Part shown: one piece after another, positions 22,224 to 34,119 of the stretch | Numbering within the stretch: the stretch's first letter is position 1 | Layout: each line of letters opens with the position of its first letter | Assembly (NCBI GenBank): GCA_950106755.1 | Contig: OX467084.1 | Span: forward strand, 1,426,001 to 1,490,000 | DNA length: 64,000 bases | Origin: Climacium dendroides | Lineage: Eukaryota > Streptophyta > Bryopsida > Hypnales > Climaciaceae | Direction of reading: 5' to 3' | Position numbers and translations under genes: made by a program | Notes under the pieces: generated by a model | What the model was told of the DNA's origin: nothing | Databases searched by the model: none | Seen by the model: the letters and a program-made list of their open reading frames with translations, nothing else

Positions 22224-25200
22224 TCAGCCTGGAAAACGCGTACCAAATATACGAAAACGCCGTGACTCTTGAGGATGCTGTTTGTCCAGGTAATAAGACA
22301 TGAGGCAACAAGTTACCCAGGAGGGATTGGGTGGACCATTCTCACTAATTCCCAGTAACCGATCCACTTTGCGCTTCAGAGCTCCTACTGTATCTCCTTG
22401 CTGTCGTAAATTGACCGCCGGGTGCCCAACGAAAAATTCTTCCTGTAGTTCACAAAAGCCATGATCAATAGCATACCGACAGGAGTAACAGGGCTTTCAA
22501 TGTAACAAGAATGTTTCAGGAAATATTGTGAGGAGAATCTTTGCTTCGATTCTTAGGTCTCCCTGTGATCAGTTACTAGACATATTAACCCTAAACCCCT
22601 AAACCAAGCCTAAATCCTAAATTCTAAACTGAGCTCGGTATGATCACTGTTTACTACCGATATTGAGAAATCTTCCTTACACTATGAGGAAGAATCTCTT
22701 CATATTGCTATTGCTCTTCATGGACACCGTATTAATAAGTATGTGAAGATATATTCTTCGATTACTCGTCTGGTTCAAGAAGACGTACTGCATCCTGGCC
22801 ATACAGATAGGCGTGAAGACGAGCTGTTGGGTCCTCCAGTGTAAGTCGCACAGCATACACGAAGTCTTGTTGCTCTAGCTGATCTTTCGATTGCAAGGCA
22901 CTCGCATGACGAGGCACAGAAAAATCAAGCACATCTGATGGCCAAGTGGCCATGACTCGCACCATACATCGAAACTTGTAAGTCACCTATACGATACACA
23001 AACAAAGTCAATTGAGGAACTGACTGGCCATTGATAAGCCACATTTTAACCACCATTCGGCTATTTACCAGACTGCCAACAAATACAACTAAATACAACA
23101 TTCTAAATACATCACTTTACGTGTACGCGTTAGTTTTACCCCATAACGTATATGCAGAATACCATTCTGATGTGCAAATGACCATTTATCTTCACTTAAA
23201 CCCCCTTCAAAACTTCAAAGAGTACCGAAGACAAAGATCAAGTGTAACATGAACTGTCACTCTGCTTGTTCTGCGCAAGATGAGCTATGTAATCAAATTG
23301 TAAGTCTCTAGCATTGACAAACCCTCGTGAAGAGAACTACCTGCGAGTGTGTCAGAACCTCTCGTAAAGTAGAAATCTGGACGTGATCGTAGATCGTAAC
23401 TGCAAAAGTACCTTGCCAAATAAATTTCTGGAAGAAGAGAGTAATGGTCTGTACTAGAACTGAAGCAACAATTATTTCTAAGTCGATTGAAATCGAAACT
23501 TGCAATCTCCGGATACTTTAAACATAGAATGAGTGTCAGTGAGAGCATAAAAGCTTTGCATGGCTCAGATTGTTGTTACGGTATTACGTCTTGCACGTCA
23601 GCAGGTCGAACAAGATGTTCCTCGATTTGCAAGTGCAGAGATGGACAACATACCTAACATCGATTGAGGAGGCTTTGGACACCAATGAGGGAGACGAAGT
23701 GCTTCTGAAGTAAGGCGCTCTTCGTATGCCCTGTAACCACCAATTAAATTCTGGAAGAAGAGTTTATACAAAGTCAGGAGGGATAACAGAGAAAGATGGA
23801 GGGTAGGTACAGAACAACAACAACAAAACTTCAAGCATTTAACAACTTGCTTTCGAGCATACACCTAAACTGCAACAATACCTTTCGCAATTCTGCACAG
23901 CTTGAGTGCTCGGAGAGAGTATGCTAATCTTGCTCTTACGAAGGATGACGCCTTCGTATAGACCTTTCCGAAAACGGCATCCGATGTTCCGCAACTTCAC
24001 CCAGTCCCCTGCCAGAGGTAGCTGGGGCGCACGATCATCTTGAGCCAAATCGAAGGGAACCAGAGGCAGCACCGTGCCTAAGGCCGGAAAACCACGCATC
24101 ACATCAACAGGCACTGCCAGCTCTTTTGAACTCCATAAATCTTGCACTGGATCTCTGTTCTCACCCGGCTCCCTAAAATATACAAGATTGACAGATTTAC
24201 TGCTAGTATTGTTACAACATGCAATTGCGGTATATAGAGTGGCTTCTCCCTAATATACTTCTCAATATGAGCACAAAGCTAAGAGAGACTCATAACTGAG
24301 AAGCACATGGAAAGTTAACAAATAGACTCTCAATAATTTTCAGTCATTTGACCCCTTTTCTATAATGCAGTAGAGAATTTTATGCCCGCCACCAACTGCT
24401 AAATCGAATATCATAATTCCAACAAAATGAATCCTTTTCAAACAGAAAGTGGGTGGACAGGTTCTTGTCGTCCAGAATGGCTGACGCTAAAGTCAGGATT
24501 GATCACTACCACCCCTACCGTATTTAGCGTACGTACGTTTCCGACATTGCCGAGCTCTAGTGAACAACCCGGATACTGCATAGAATGTCAGAGAAGGCAT
24601 TTAGTTAGGGGACTTACAAAAGAGTCGAGTGGCCAGGGCTTGCATCAGTTCCATCCCAAACGTAGATGATAACATTATTCTCTGCAACTTGGTCATTCAC
24701 AAACAATATCTGCAAAATCCGCATTTTCTTTAGAAAAGCCTCCAGTAAGTTTCAATTTGCTATCCCCGATCCAATATCCTGAAGTGTCAGCAACCATCTT
24801 AAGCTATGTGGCCATGAAATTTCAGTACAGAAAAAAACCAAGACTAATCAAGTGTCAATTTTTTCGAAAAAACCCAACTCTGCTATAATACATTTCCAAC
24901 AACTAAACACACGACACAATTGCTAATAGTTGAACCTATAACAAGGTTCACTTGTATCAAATGTGCAAAATGGGAAGCAAGCATGAACAGCAAAGTATTC
25001 ACCTTACAACACAAATCAAAGTACGAGTCCACGGTTACATCTTTAATCTGCTTCATATATTTGCTAGTCGCCGCAGCTGTTGACAACATATGACAAACGG
25101 AAACAGTTAGGGATCAAAACTTGCAGTAGAACAAAAATGGAAAGAACAAAGACTTTGTATCTTCAGGAAAACTGAAGAGAGACACCTTGTCGTCGCCACC

Positions 25201-26267
25201 CTTACTTTGAAAAACATTGAGACAATCAACAAGATAGGTACATCAAAGTTGTTGAAATGAGATCAGGAAATGTACATACATGTATCAATACGGTTTCTTG
25301 AAACCCATTTGCGAAGAAGGTTCACCATACGATGATCATGTGTCTCCATAGTAAAATTGCTGTGAGATTTCTGATAGGGTTCATACCCATCCCCTCTGTT
25401 CCCTTGCAGCAACACAAACGATGACCCCATTTTCGGGTTTCCAAGTGCTTGGGGAGCATTCACGTGGAAATTCATCTGGTAGCCACTCACATCTGGTCAC
25501 TTCACTCCTTTGTAACAGATTTTCCAACTAGAATGGTCTACCTCCTATTTACAGCGTGCATCGGAAATCAGCAACAATAAAAACACAAAACAAAAACTGG
25601 AGCCTGCTGTGGATTATCCGAAGATGAAGATACTGGACATACCTGAAGGCGATGAAATCGAATGATATCACCACTCTCACTCACGCGTGGCATCGCCTCG
25701 AGAGATGGTGCAAAGTAGAGCACCCGAAGGCCAGGGCTGTTGTAAGACATATCTATCACTGTCATTGTACATAGGTAATCTGCCCCCACCAACACATCCT
25801 TCCAGTCGTGAATCAGTCTCAGGCCAAGAGAAGGGTATAAATAAATTTCAATGAAATAAGGTAATATTAGGATTGGCATAGTACCAAAAATGAATGGTAA
25901 TTTTTATATCTAGATAACATAGTAAAATTATTTCTTACATGATTGATTTCTTTGAAATTTTAATATGCAGAAAAAGACTTTGATAAGAGAGAGTGTTATC
26001 ATATTTTAGGACTTTGAATTTCGTTAAAACTGTAAAATAAAATTGATTCATAATTGATTTGAAATACATGGTTTTGATCACGAGCACAATACAACGAGCG
26101 AGGAAGTTCGAGGGTGAGAGCGAACCTCCTCCTCGGGTGTACTTGGGCTGCTCGAACTCAGCCACAATGCCATAGAAATTAACCTTCTGACCTACACAGA
26201 CCACGGCATCTGCTAGCGGCCTGTAGTCATATTTCACTTGCTGCATCCGAGACGCCTCATCCGGCAT
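22224..26267 (-). CDS. POT1: Protection of telomeres protein POT1
   Basis: Ten exons join in phase to 494 codons plus stop: 26126-26267, 25643-25779, 25280-25475, 25003-25076, 24618-24709, 23882-24172, 23654-23730, 23341-23399, 22789-22986 and 22224-22442. The start is the first in-frame ATG after a TAG. POT1 binds the single-stranded telomeric 3' overhang through OB folds, caps it and regulates telomerase. OB1 (about residues 15-158) shows YGIVAEFEQPKYTRG, YLCTMTVID and SSFVLLQG...YEPYQ. OB2 (about 160-320) shows SYFDLCCK, VWDGTDASPG and GDWVKLRNIGCRFRKGLYEG. The C-terminal domain has YKFRCMVRV, RLTLEDPTARLHAYLYGQDA, WVTCCLMSYYLD and FRIFGTRFPG. Length matches Arabidopsis POT1a (about 467). 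No stops or shifts are needed. The exon 1 donor (GTTCGC) is weak, but phase and family alignment support it. Confidence 0.93.
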
Positions 26268-26307
26268 GGTACTCTGGCAAATGCTCTTTGCTCTAACACT
26301 ACGATCC

Positions 26308-26340
26308 CTAATGCTCTTTGCAGGAATCAACAACTGACAT
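26308..26340 (-). promoter_or_regulatory. Short upstream ORF before POT1 start
   Basis: A 10-codon ORF (MSVVDSCKEH) starts 71 bases upstream of the POT1 ATG and ends 40 bases before it, in another frame. If the leader is transcribed here it could lower POT1 translation. Confidence 0.45.
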
Positions 26341-26684
26341 CCCTAACCTCCACGACATGCAATCGATTTCTCTCCAAATCACAGACACTCACGATTTAAT
26401 CTCACACGATCAAGAACACACAAGAAAAACAGGGAAAAGAAAATGAATTGCAAGAAAATCTCTACGTTGAAGCTTTTTCTTCTTTACAGCTAAGCTACCA
26501 CCACGAAACCCAAGGAATGTTTCGCAGCAAGCTCCTGCACTTTTGTTGTAAACCTCTTTAACCTTTATAAGGCCCCGCCTGCACCGCACCAGCAGCAAAA
26601 GTTTACAAACGTTAGCTATTAAACATTCTTTGCGCGCGCACAGAGCAAGAAAATTAGCCGCAGTTAAGCCGCTGTCAAGGGGAG

Positions 26685-27666
26685 TTAGGGTTTGTCCTTT
26701 CTCCCATGCTCGCTTCGCTTCAGCTTCGGTGCCCTTCCCTCGCTGCCGGATCTCCTGCATTCTCGTATGTAATTACTTGTACGCATTCTACTCTAATTCG
26801 TACAAGTCGAAGTGCTTTCTTTCATTGATTTGAGCTTAGGGTTTCAATACTTCCATAATTCCATGTCGTCATATCTGTTAAAATGGATACTTTCAATCGC
26901 CCAACATGCGCTCAATGATTTTGGTAGTAAGGCTCTCTTGATATTTTAAATAGTTATTAATCATTAAAACAATCACAAACTGAATAAAGAAATACGCAAG
27001 CATTGCAGACGATATAGAGACGATTGTGTGCAGTAAAATTTTTAACGTACCCAGGACTTCGAGATCTGCTTCTCTCAACTGCCAGTGCTGTGCTTGGAAT
27101 GCCGGGGTGAAAAATTTACAAGTGGGAGCAGAGATTCAGAAACCAAGCTATGTATAAGGTTTTGCACCACACTTCACTTAAGGGCTGCATTTCAATCTAC
27201 TTCAAGGCGTAATACTTCATGACGAAACTTTGATTGCTACAGAACAGCCCCCAAATGACACCCAAAGTGTGTATCGAAGAGAAAAGACAAATATGAGCTT
27301 ACAAGTTTGAATTGTTTCAATCTTAAATGGCCTCTTACACAACAAATTTGGTTTCAGAAAAGCGTAAAGATTCGGTACCTAGAGCAACCAGAAGACGACG
27401 AAGCACCCCCGTTCATCCCCAATTACGGCACCACACTCCCCACAGGATCGTCTTGAGCTCCTTTGAGAGGCTGCATTACTTTACATTATTACTGCGAAAA
27501 GAGATTACCAGTACACGCATGTGTGCCCAATTTCAATGATAAACGCAGGAATTCTGCATTCCGAAGGGACCACAAGCGGCGAACAGGCTATCAGAAAGAC
27601 GTATTTGGAACCGAGGTTGCAAATTGACATACCTTCATCAAGCTCGCTGAGATTTGCCTGCGGCAT
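26685..27666 (-). CDS. Possible three-exon Ser/Arg-rich short ORF in the POT1 leader
   Basis: Three stretches with good splice sites join in phase: 27633-27666 (ATG; donor GTATGT), 27051-27087 (acceptor CACAG; donor GTACGT) and 26685-26754 (acceptor TGCAG; stop TAA). The 46-residue product starts MPQANLSELDEG, has an RS run (VERSRSRSPGRSGSEG) and ends basic (KLKRSEHGRKDKP). Exon 3 would run on into the POT1 first exon, so this may be an upstream ORF on the POT1 mRNA or a separate small gene. GC-rich sequence and a TTTAAATAA box near 27815 fit a promoter at about 27.8 kb. I do not recognise the peptide. Confidence 0.35.
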
Positions 27667-27699
27667 ATGGTGATCGGAGCAGACACTCGGCGCTACCAA

Positions 27700-28029
27700 G
27701 AAAGCGCCTCAAAACCCTGAAGGACAAGAACGTGAAGAAATCCCCGCGAAAACCCCTAGCGGAACGGGCAGCATGGGCAAGGAACCGGGTGGGCCAACAA
27801 AACTGTTTATTTAAAAACCAACGCAACGGACGGAGACGTCCGTCAGTTAACGGACAGTTTTTCGTTCGATGGAGGCCTTCTAGCGTTAACCATTAGGTTG
27901 CTGATGGATGACAAAGAATCTTTCTATGTAATATGTACAACTTTGGAATTTTGTGAGGTCTTCATGACCACCTATTTTTCTCGATTCATAATGAAATAAT
28001 ACAATGATAGCCATTGACTTCAAATGTTT
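27700..28029. promoter_or_regulatory. Probable promoter region of the POT1 transcription unit
   Basis: A GC-rich block (27640-27860) falls off sharply into AT-rich sequence at 27900. On the minus strand it carries TTTAAATAA and GGGTTTT-type motifs just upstream of the short-ORF ATG. No gene is seen on the plus strand. Confidence 0.35.
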
Positions 28030-28728
28030 CGCATGACAAAACGTTCTATTATTGAGTTGTCACAATTGTTGTCTCCAATTGTCAAGAAGAAGGATATGAA
28101 GTACAAGTTGACCATACCCATGACGGTGTAAATTGCATGTACTTTATTCAAGCTCAATCACGATGTGAGTCTTTTTATTTGTAGTGGGTTCTTCACAATT
28201 GGTAGGAGCACTAATGGAACTTATTTTGTCATTGCAAAACCTCACCTTGGGGCAGTAGACTACTATTACTTCAAATTTGAAGGTTACTTTGTAAATTATC
28301 AGGCTGTTGTGGATAGCTCAAAACAATTTCTTAATTTATATGCAAGCATGTTGGGCTCTACTAACAATTCAAGATTGCTTTGTAGATCAAGTCTTTTTCA
28401 TTGAGGCTAGCAGCACACCTTGTAGGAGGGCTTGTTGATGTTTGCAGGATTTCCATCTTACTTGATTATTGACACTAGTTATCCACTATTGCAATGGATG
28501 ATGGTTTTGCACAATTGTGTTTGTGGATTGTCCGTAGCGGACCAACGCTTCAGTTGGAAGTTAAGTAAGGATCAAGTCGTTGTAGAGAATGCATTTGCTC
28601 TATTAAAGTCAATGTTCTGTGAATTAGGGCAATGCTCTAATTTATATGTGGCTTTCTTCCCCAACACCATGATCTGTTGTACCTTGTTCCACAATGTTTT
28701 ACTTAAATAAGATGACATTGAAGTTCAA
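28030..28728 (+). pseudogene. Degenerate PIF/Harbinger DDE transposase
   Basis: Remnants of the DDE_Tnp_4 fold appear in order: helix-turn-helix-like ICSGFFTIGRSTNGTYF, FVNYQAVVDSSKQFLNLYA, GSTNNSRLLCRSSLF, FPSYLIIDTSYPLL (second catalytic D region), VVENAFALLKSMF (third catalytic E region) and CCTLFHNVLL. The first catalytic 'DG.H' is lost, the last motif has N for R, and TAA/TGA stops and shifts interrupt the reading. This is clearly older than, and a different lineage from, the element at 44-48 kb. I could not place its termini. Confidence 0.7.
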
Positions 28729-31700
28729 CAATTGCTTTAAGTTCTCTACCATGAAGAACAAACACATAGCCCTAGCGAAGTGGCAATTATAGACAGCGAT
28801 GTTGTCCCACAAAAGTTGACAAGGCACTTGCCAAGAGATGAGAATTGGGCATTTTTCTTTCTTTGTAGAGAGACGGCCATCACTAATGTCAATAGGTATG
28901 TCAATTTTTTATTCATGTATCAACACTATCATTAACTTTGTTTTTTATCACTACTTTTGTTTTTGAACTATGGTTTTTGTTACTTCTGTATAGCAACTAT
29001 ATTTTTCCTTTAACCATTAGCGATGCAATGGTAGTCTTTTTAGCTTGAAAGAAACATTACTATCTTTTTGGAAGGCCGATGTGCACCTTACTGCAACAAA
29101 ATTTGTCATTGACCAACTATACTAGTTCTAATCACTTGCACTCTTGTCGCATGCAATCTCTATTAAAGGTGGTTAAAAGTGACAACCAATTTAGAAACTG
29201 CACAATACAGACACTAGTGATGGCGAGCAAATTTTGCCACAACTTCTATGCCACTTCTTATTCAATTTCATGTCCCCGTATTGCACTTCAACCACATCGG
29301 GTGGATGCAAATGTGGCTACCTCCGTTGTTGTCAGTAGTTTCAAGATACGCACACTAGTTGATGGAAGAAAGGTCTTGAATAACAATGGAAGCAATAGCA
29401 CTCTAATTGGAGCGTGCCAACAATGTAGATGTAGGTGCATCACATCTCTTGTAGACGCTCTTTAGTTAAGGTAGAGTACATCCTTGAATAGAAACTCCTA
29501 GAAGACAAGGAACTTGTACGACTATCAATCTAGCATAACTATTGTAGTGCATCATTTTCTTAGATGATGTTCATGTTTGTAAATACTATCACCATTTTGA
29601 CATCTTAATGTGATAGCTAGAAGACCATTCCCAATCAATACACTATAAGAAAATGACATTTTTGGACATGTTTTTGCAAAACATGACATGTTGTGTTAGA
29701 CATCACAACGTTGATGGGTTCTAAGCCTCCAAGGTGAGAATTCAAAGTGATGTCAACAAAAACAGATATTGAGAATATGGAAAAGGCTATCCTATCAACA
29801 TAGAGAGGCTTATCAAAACTGACATCTTCAAAAACATGTCTATATTTTTTTAGACGTTACAAAAAACACGAGGATTCCACGTCAACGCCTAGGATTCTTT
29901 TTATTATAGGTAAATTCACAAAATTATTTGGAACTAAGGTAAAATGCAGGAAATGGGGTAAAAACATAGTGGATGGGTAGCGAAGGAGGAGGACTTCAAA
30001 TAAACATGAATAGATGAATATTCTTTTGTTGGATGTGAGCCAATTTGAAAGGAACATCCACAATGCATACCATGACTGAAAAATTAGAATATGAAGAAGT
30101 ATTTCTATTTCTTAATAGAGTTTAGGAATGGGAAAAAATATTTGTAGAGGGAAAAAATTTGCAATGGTGAGTAGTGCATAGTAAAAACAAGAAACTATGG
30201 AAAAAATTGTATCAAAAAAAAAATTAAAATGTTTGCAATGAGTAATGCCCCCCCAAACAAAGAAAGGAAACAAATATGTAGAGGATAAAAATCTTTGAAG
30301 TTAAGCATTGAGTAGTGGAAAAAAAAAGGAATGGGAAACGTGAATTCCGTTAAAATGGTGGTATTCTATTAAAATAGCACAAAAGGGGACAAAGGGAAGG
30401 AAGAAAATGCATGAAAAGTTGGCAACGCAGTCCAAAAACATGTGAACAAGTGGTGATGTGGAATTGTGAATGGTACAATCGGCACATGTACTACTTTGAA
30501 AAGATACCAAGTGGTCCTGTAGATGACCTTGAAACAGTAGAAAGTGTACATTTTGCCTTTGAGCTTAAAGTTTGGCAATTGAATACAAGATGTATTCGTT
30601 TGAAGACATTTTGTAAGTTCTCTTCTATATGGAGGAGCGTTGAATACAAGATGAGTTACATATAATAGATAACTTTGGCATTTGGGAATGTGGAATATCA
30701 TGAATATGTTGGGAAATGCAAGTCAATGTGTTTACACATAAGGTAGAGGCACCTAAACATGACACTTGTTTGAGATCTGCAAATCTTGAGAGTAGGTACA
30801 AAATAAAATGATGTGTGCTTCTTAGGAAATGGTTTAGGAAACCAACAAAGTTGGTATTGTATTTTTTTTGAGCTTGTATGAATATAATACAAACTAGTGA
30901 AACCAAGTGCATACATGCACCTATTGTGGACACTAGACTAACACCAAAGTGGGTATGGAAATACCAAAAGTGACACTGTAAGCTTGGATCACATGTGGGT
31001 GATTGTCCAATGCAAGTTATACTGACAACTTGGAACCTCACTTGTCTATTTTGGATCAAGTTGTGATTGGAGTTGGTTTTTCTTTTTTAAGTGTCAAAGA
31101 ACAACTCCTATTACATTTAACCCTACAAGGACGTTGCGTCCACTAAGTGGCTGATGGATGACTTCAATTTGCAAGGTAGGATGGAAAAATAAATTTCAGT
31201 TCCATTTTTTTTGAGGAGGGTACTTGAGTACATTTTCAATCAATGGTATTGCAAACTCCCTCATTATGGCATTACTCACTTTTCTAAAGACGAAGATGCT
31301 CATTCTACAGATCACTTTTTTAGTGTATATTGGCCATTTTTTATTTTCTCTTGATGTAAATTTCAACCATAAAAATGTTGTTTTGGGAATTTGAATCCAA
31401 TTAGTGAAATGAAGCCTAATTCACCATCTATCAAGCGTAGCTTCTATTACAATCGGCAATTTTGAAAAATATAGAATTTTTTCGGAATTAACGTAGTTGC
31501 AAAATGGCAACAAACAGAGTTATGGGCAAAGGGCCTTCAACTCAGTGGTCATGGGCTCGTCCTAGGATTAAAGACAATGCAAAACGAGAAGATATTTTTT
31601 GGGAAGAAATCCAAAAAAACCCACTTTATTTCATATAAATATGGATTTTACAATTGGATCCATTTTTGTATATATCATAGCTTCACTTCTTCTTTAGTAA

Positions 31701-32752
31701 AGGAGAAAGAAAAAGTGTATTCACGTTCACTAGATAGCTTACGATGTACTTAGCCAGCAAGTGCGGAGAGAAATGATTCTTTCTTGTCATGCTAAGCATG
31801 GAGCTAATGTGTAGTTTCCCAACAATCACAATCGAAGAAAGCTTCATGCAAATGAGACTCTTCTTGCCATTGTGTGTTCCATAAACGATCAACAGCAAAG
31901 TGTATATGCTATTGTGTCCTTGGTCTTCCACGCCATGATCCTCAATATAATCCTCGGCATTTGCAAATATAACCATGCTCCATCTCACAAAACTTGGTCG
32001 GCATTGCAATGGATGAACATGACAAAGGCTTCCTTCAAATGGTGTACAACGACCACAAATGAATATGACTGCAAAGTAGGCACCAGTTTGCATAGGGAAA
32101 ACGGAGATCTGTAGATCGATCTTTTTATTTTGAGGAGTCTATCATGCTATCTATAATGAAGGATACACTGCTACAAAGAAGGCAATAATGCTATAATAAT
32201 GTGGAAAAATTGTATTTCTATTCACTACCAATGAATTTTCAAGAGTATGTGGCACAAGAGATTACTGGGGAAAACTAAATTATTTCTACAATCCAGAGCT
32301 CTTTGAGGACACGCGGTCAAAGGTGAAGTCATCCATAGACCATCCTGGATTGGTATCCGTGTAGGTATTTTCAATAGCCCCCAAGATCTCCACGCAATGG
32401 ACAACAACACCCTTTGTCAACAAGGTGAGGATGTCACTTCAAGGCCTCCATCGGCGATGCCCATAGGGCCTTCCGAGGAGTCCACTCCTTCCACCACCTC
32501 AATTCGTTGTCGCTTGGCTCGTTCGGGGGCTCGCTTTTTGTTAAGGCCAACTTCTTGATTGAACAAGCTTGCACATCCAAGCTAATGATGAAGACGCCTG
32601 TTGAGTTTAGAATAAATATTGATACAATCGAGATGATTCAGGATCAGGGGCCTGTCCACTTTAATAGCGGAGGCCTAGACCTTGAGGCTGATATGAGCCC
32701 TTCTCCTAGATGGCGCTTATTACCTCTAGTAGGTGGAACTTTTGGTCACGTA
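28729..32752. other. Transposon debris, no supported gene
   Basis: ORFs here are short and motif-free. A CACTATAAGAAAATGAC sequence at 29640-29656 resembles the CACTA-transposon terminus (CACTACAAGAAAA), but no partner end was found. A block near 30340 (ATTCCGTTAAAATGG) recurs inverted near 44240. Confidence 0.45.
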
Positions 32753-33397
32753 CTAGGCTACGCTATGACGTGATGACTTCAAGCCCATGAGGTACTCTCG
32801 CAACGAGTCGAGAATTAAATCTTGCACATCGCCATTGTACATAAAAGGGAATAGGACATTGTGCATTGGATTTAGGATGTTGCTCTCGGGGCTCGAGTCG
32901 ATGAGCAAAGTGTTGGACGCATTGGCCCAGAAGTCCTTCATCCTGAACTTTCCAGATTCCCAAACAACCTTGTACAACACTTTGAGATGTAGCAGCCCCT
33001 CCAAATGGTTGGAGAATTCCACCAATTTTTTACAGCAAAAGATGGGATGGGGATCTCCGCACTGGGGATGCACCACGCACACATCATTTTTCATATAGGA
33101 TGCTCTTCGCTTAGAACTGCAGTGGTCCATATAAGTACCCGAGCATGTGCACAACACTAGCATGTCCATACAATCCAGAGTGATGCAATCCTCCAAAGCA
33201 AGGATTTGGGCGTGAGGTCCCGTCAAGTCCTTGAATAAAAACCTTATGACGACGTGTGAGAACAACCTCGTCCAGACAAACACATCAAACAAATTGCAGA
33301 GGCCCTCCAAAAAGTGGCGTAGTCTAGAGCAACAGTGCACGACATACTTGTTGAAGACATGGCGCGTTCTGGGATCATAATCCCCTGGGGCCGGCAC
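32753..33397 (-). pseudogene. FCP1/NIF-like HAD phosphatase fragment
   Basis: A 214-codon open frame lacks a convincing ATG near its 5' end. It matches the later two-thirds of the FCP1-homology (NIF) domain: LRHFLEGLCNLFDVFVWTR (family 'LREFL..CF..F.VGIWTS'), then KVLYKVVWE, then ASNTLLIDSSPESNILNP (family 'NTLLIDDSP.K...NP'), and LREYLMGL at the end. The N-terminal DxDx(T/V) catalytic motif is absent upstream, and the second Asp of 'DDSP' is Ser. It should therefore be inactive, probably a captured or retroposed fragment. No introns are visible. Family assignment is good; identity of the parent gene is unknown. Confidence 0.65.
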
Positions 33398-33741
33398 CCC
33401 ACTCGATTCTTGGATGTTGGACGCCTACCTTGGGACCTTCTCTATTTGGCACAGGACTTCCTCCGACTCCATGACCATGAGAAAATGTTTCACTCGGCGG
33501 GTTTTTTAGAAGATCCGTTGGAGGTGCTAGCAAAGAAGCCTGCGTATGGGAGAGCCCGTGTTTGAGCGTTCACTTTTTAGAATCTTACTTTTATCAGGAT
33601 CCCCCTTTCAATCGAAGATCCACTAATAAATATATGACTCTTGACTAAAATAGAGTACTAGACTACTAGTCAATTAGGTAAGAGGTGCAAGCATAGGTTT
33701 GCAAAGGAATTGATTATCACCTTTGTCGTGACATCTTTGGA
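33398..33741. other. No supported gene
   Basis: Upstream flank of the phosphatase-like fragment. All frames are interrupted and I did not find the missing N-terminal motif. Confidence 0.5.
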
Positions 33742-34119
33742 GTGGCTGACTGCTTGGATCTCCGTGGCAACGATAGGGAAAACTTAGGTTGCTGCAATTG
33801 GAGCCACTTCAGAAGACATGAGAGAGAGGACTATAGCGGGTATAACAAGGGCAATGACTTCCACGGGTACAACAAGGGTAACAACTTCCATAGGCATGAT
33901 AAGGACAACTCCGGAGGGGCCGACATATGTGACTTCCATGGACATGACAAGGGTGGTGACTTCTTGATCAACAGGAGGGACGTCTGCATTCCTTCACTGC
34001 TTTGGAGGGGTAGTTGGATGAAAGAGTGGTGGATCCGTGCCAAGCGAGGGCATGAAAGCTTTACTTTGGAGCACAAGAGCTTTAAAATCCTGAATGGAAA
34101 AATGATACATTGTAACTAG
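33742..34119 (+). other. Low-complexity ORF with 30-bp imperfect repeats
   Basis: A 125-codon frame is dominated by repeated GYNKGNDFH / HDKGGDF units, encoded by imperfect repeats of about 30 bp between 33839 and 33965. No domain is recognised. Composition suggests a minisatellite that happens to be open. Confidence 0.35.

Noticed and set aside
22762..22986. Open frame ending in LLEPDE and a stop, as the C-terminus of POT1
   Set aside because: A strong donor (GTACGT) at 22783-22788 comes first, and the next exon (22224-22442) continues the family's C-terminal domain in phase.
24427..24669. 80-codon plus-strand ORF within POT1
   Set aside because: It overlaps POT1 exon 5 and an intron on the opposite strand and has no motif.
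31683..32114. Overlapping ORFs on both strands (136 and 80 codons)
   Set aside because: No recognisable domain, and mutual overlap suggests chance open frames.
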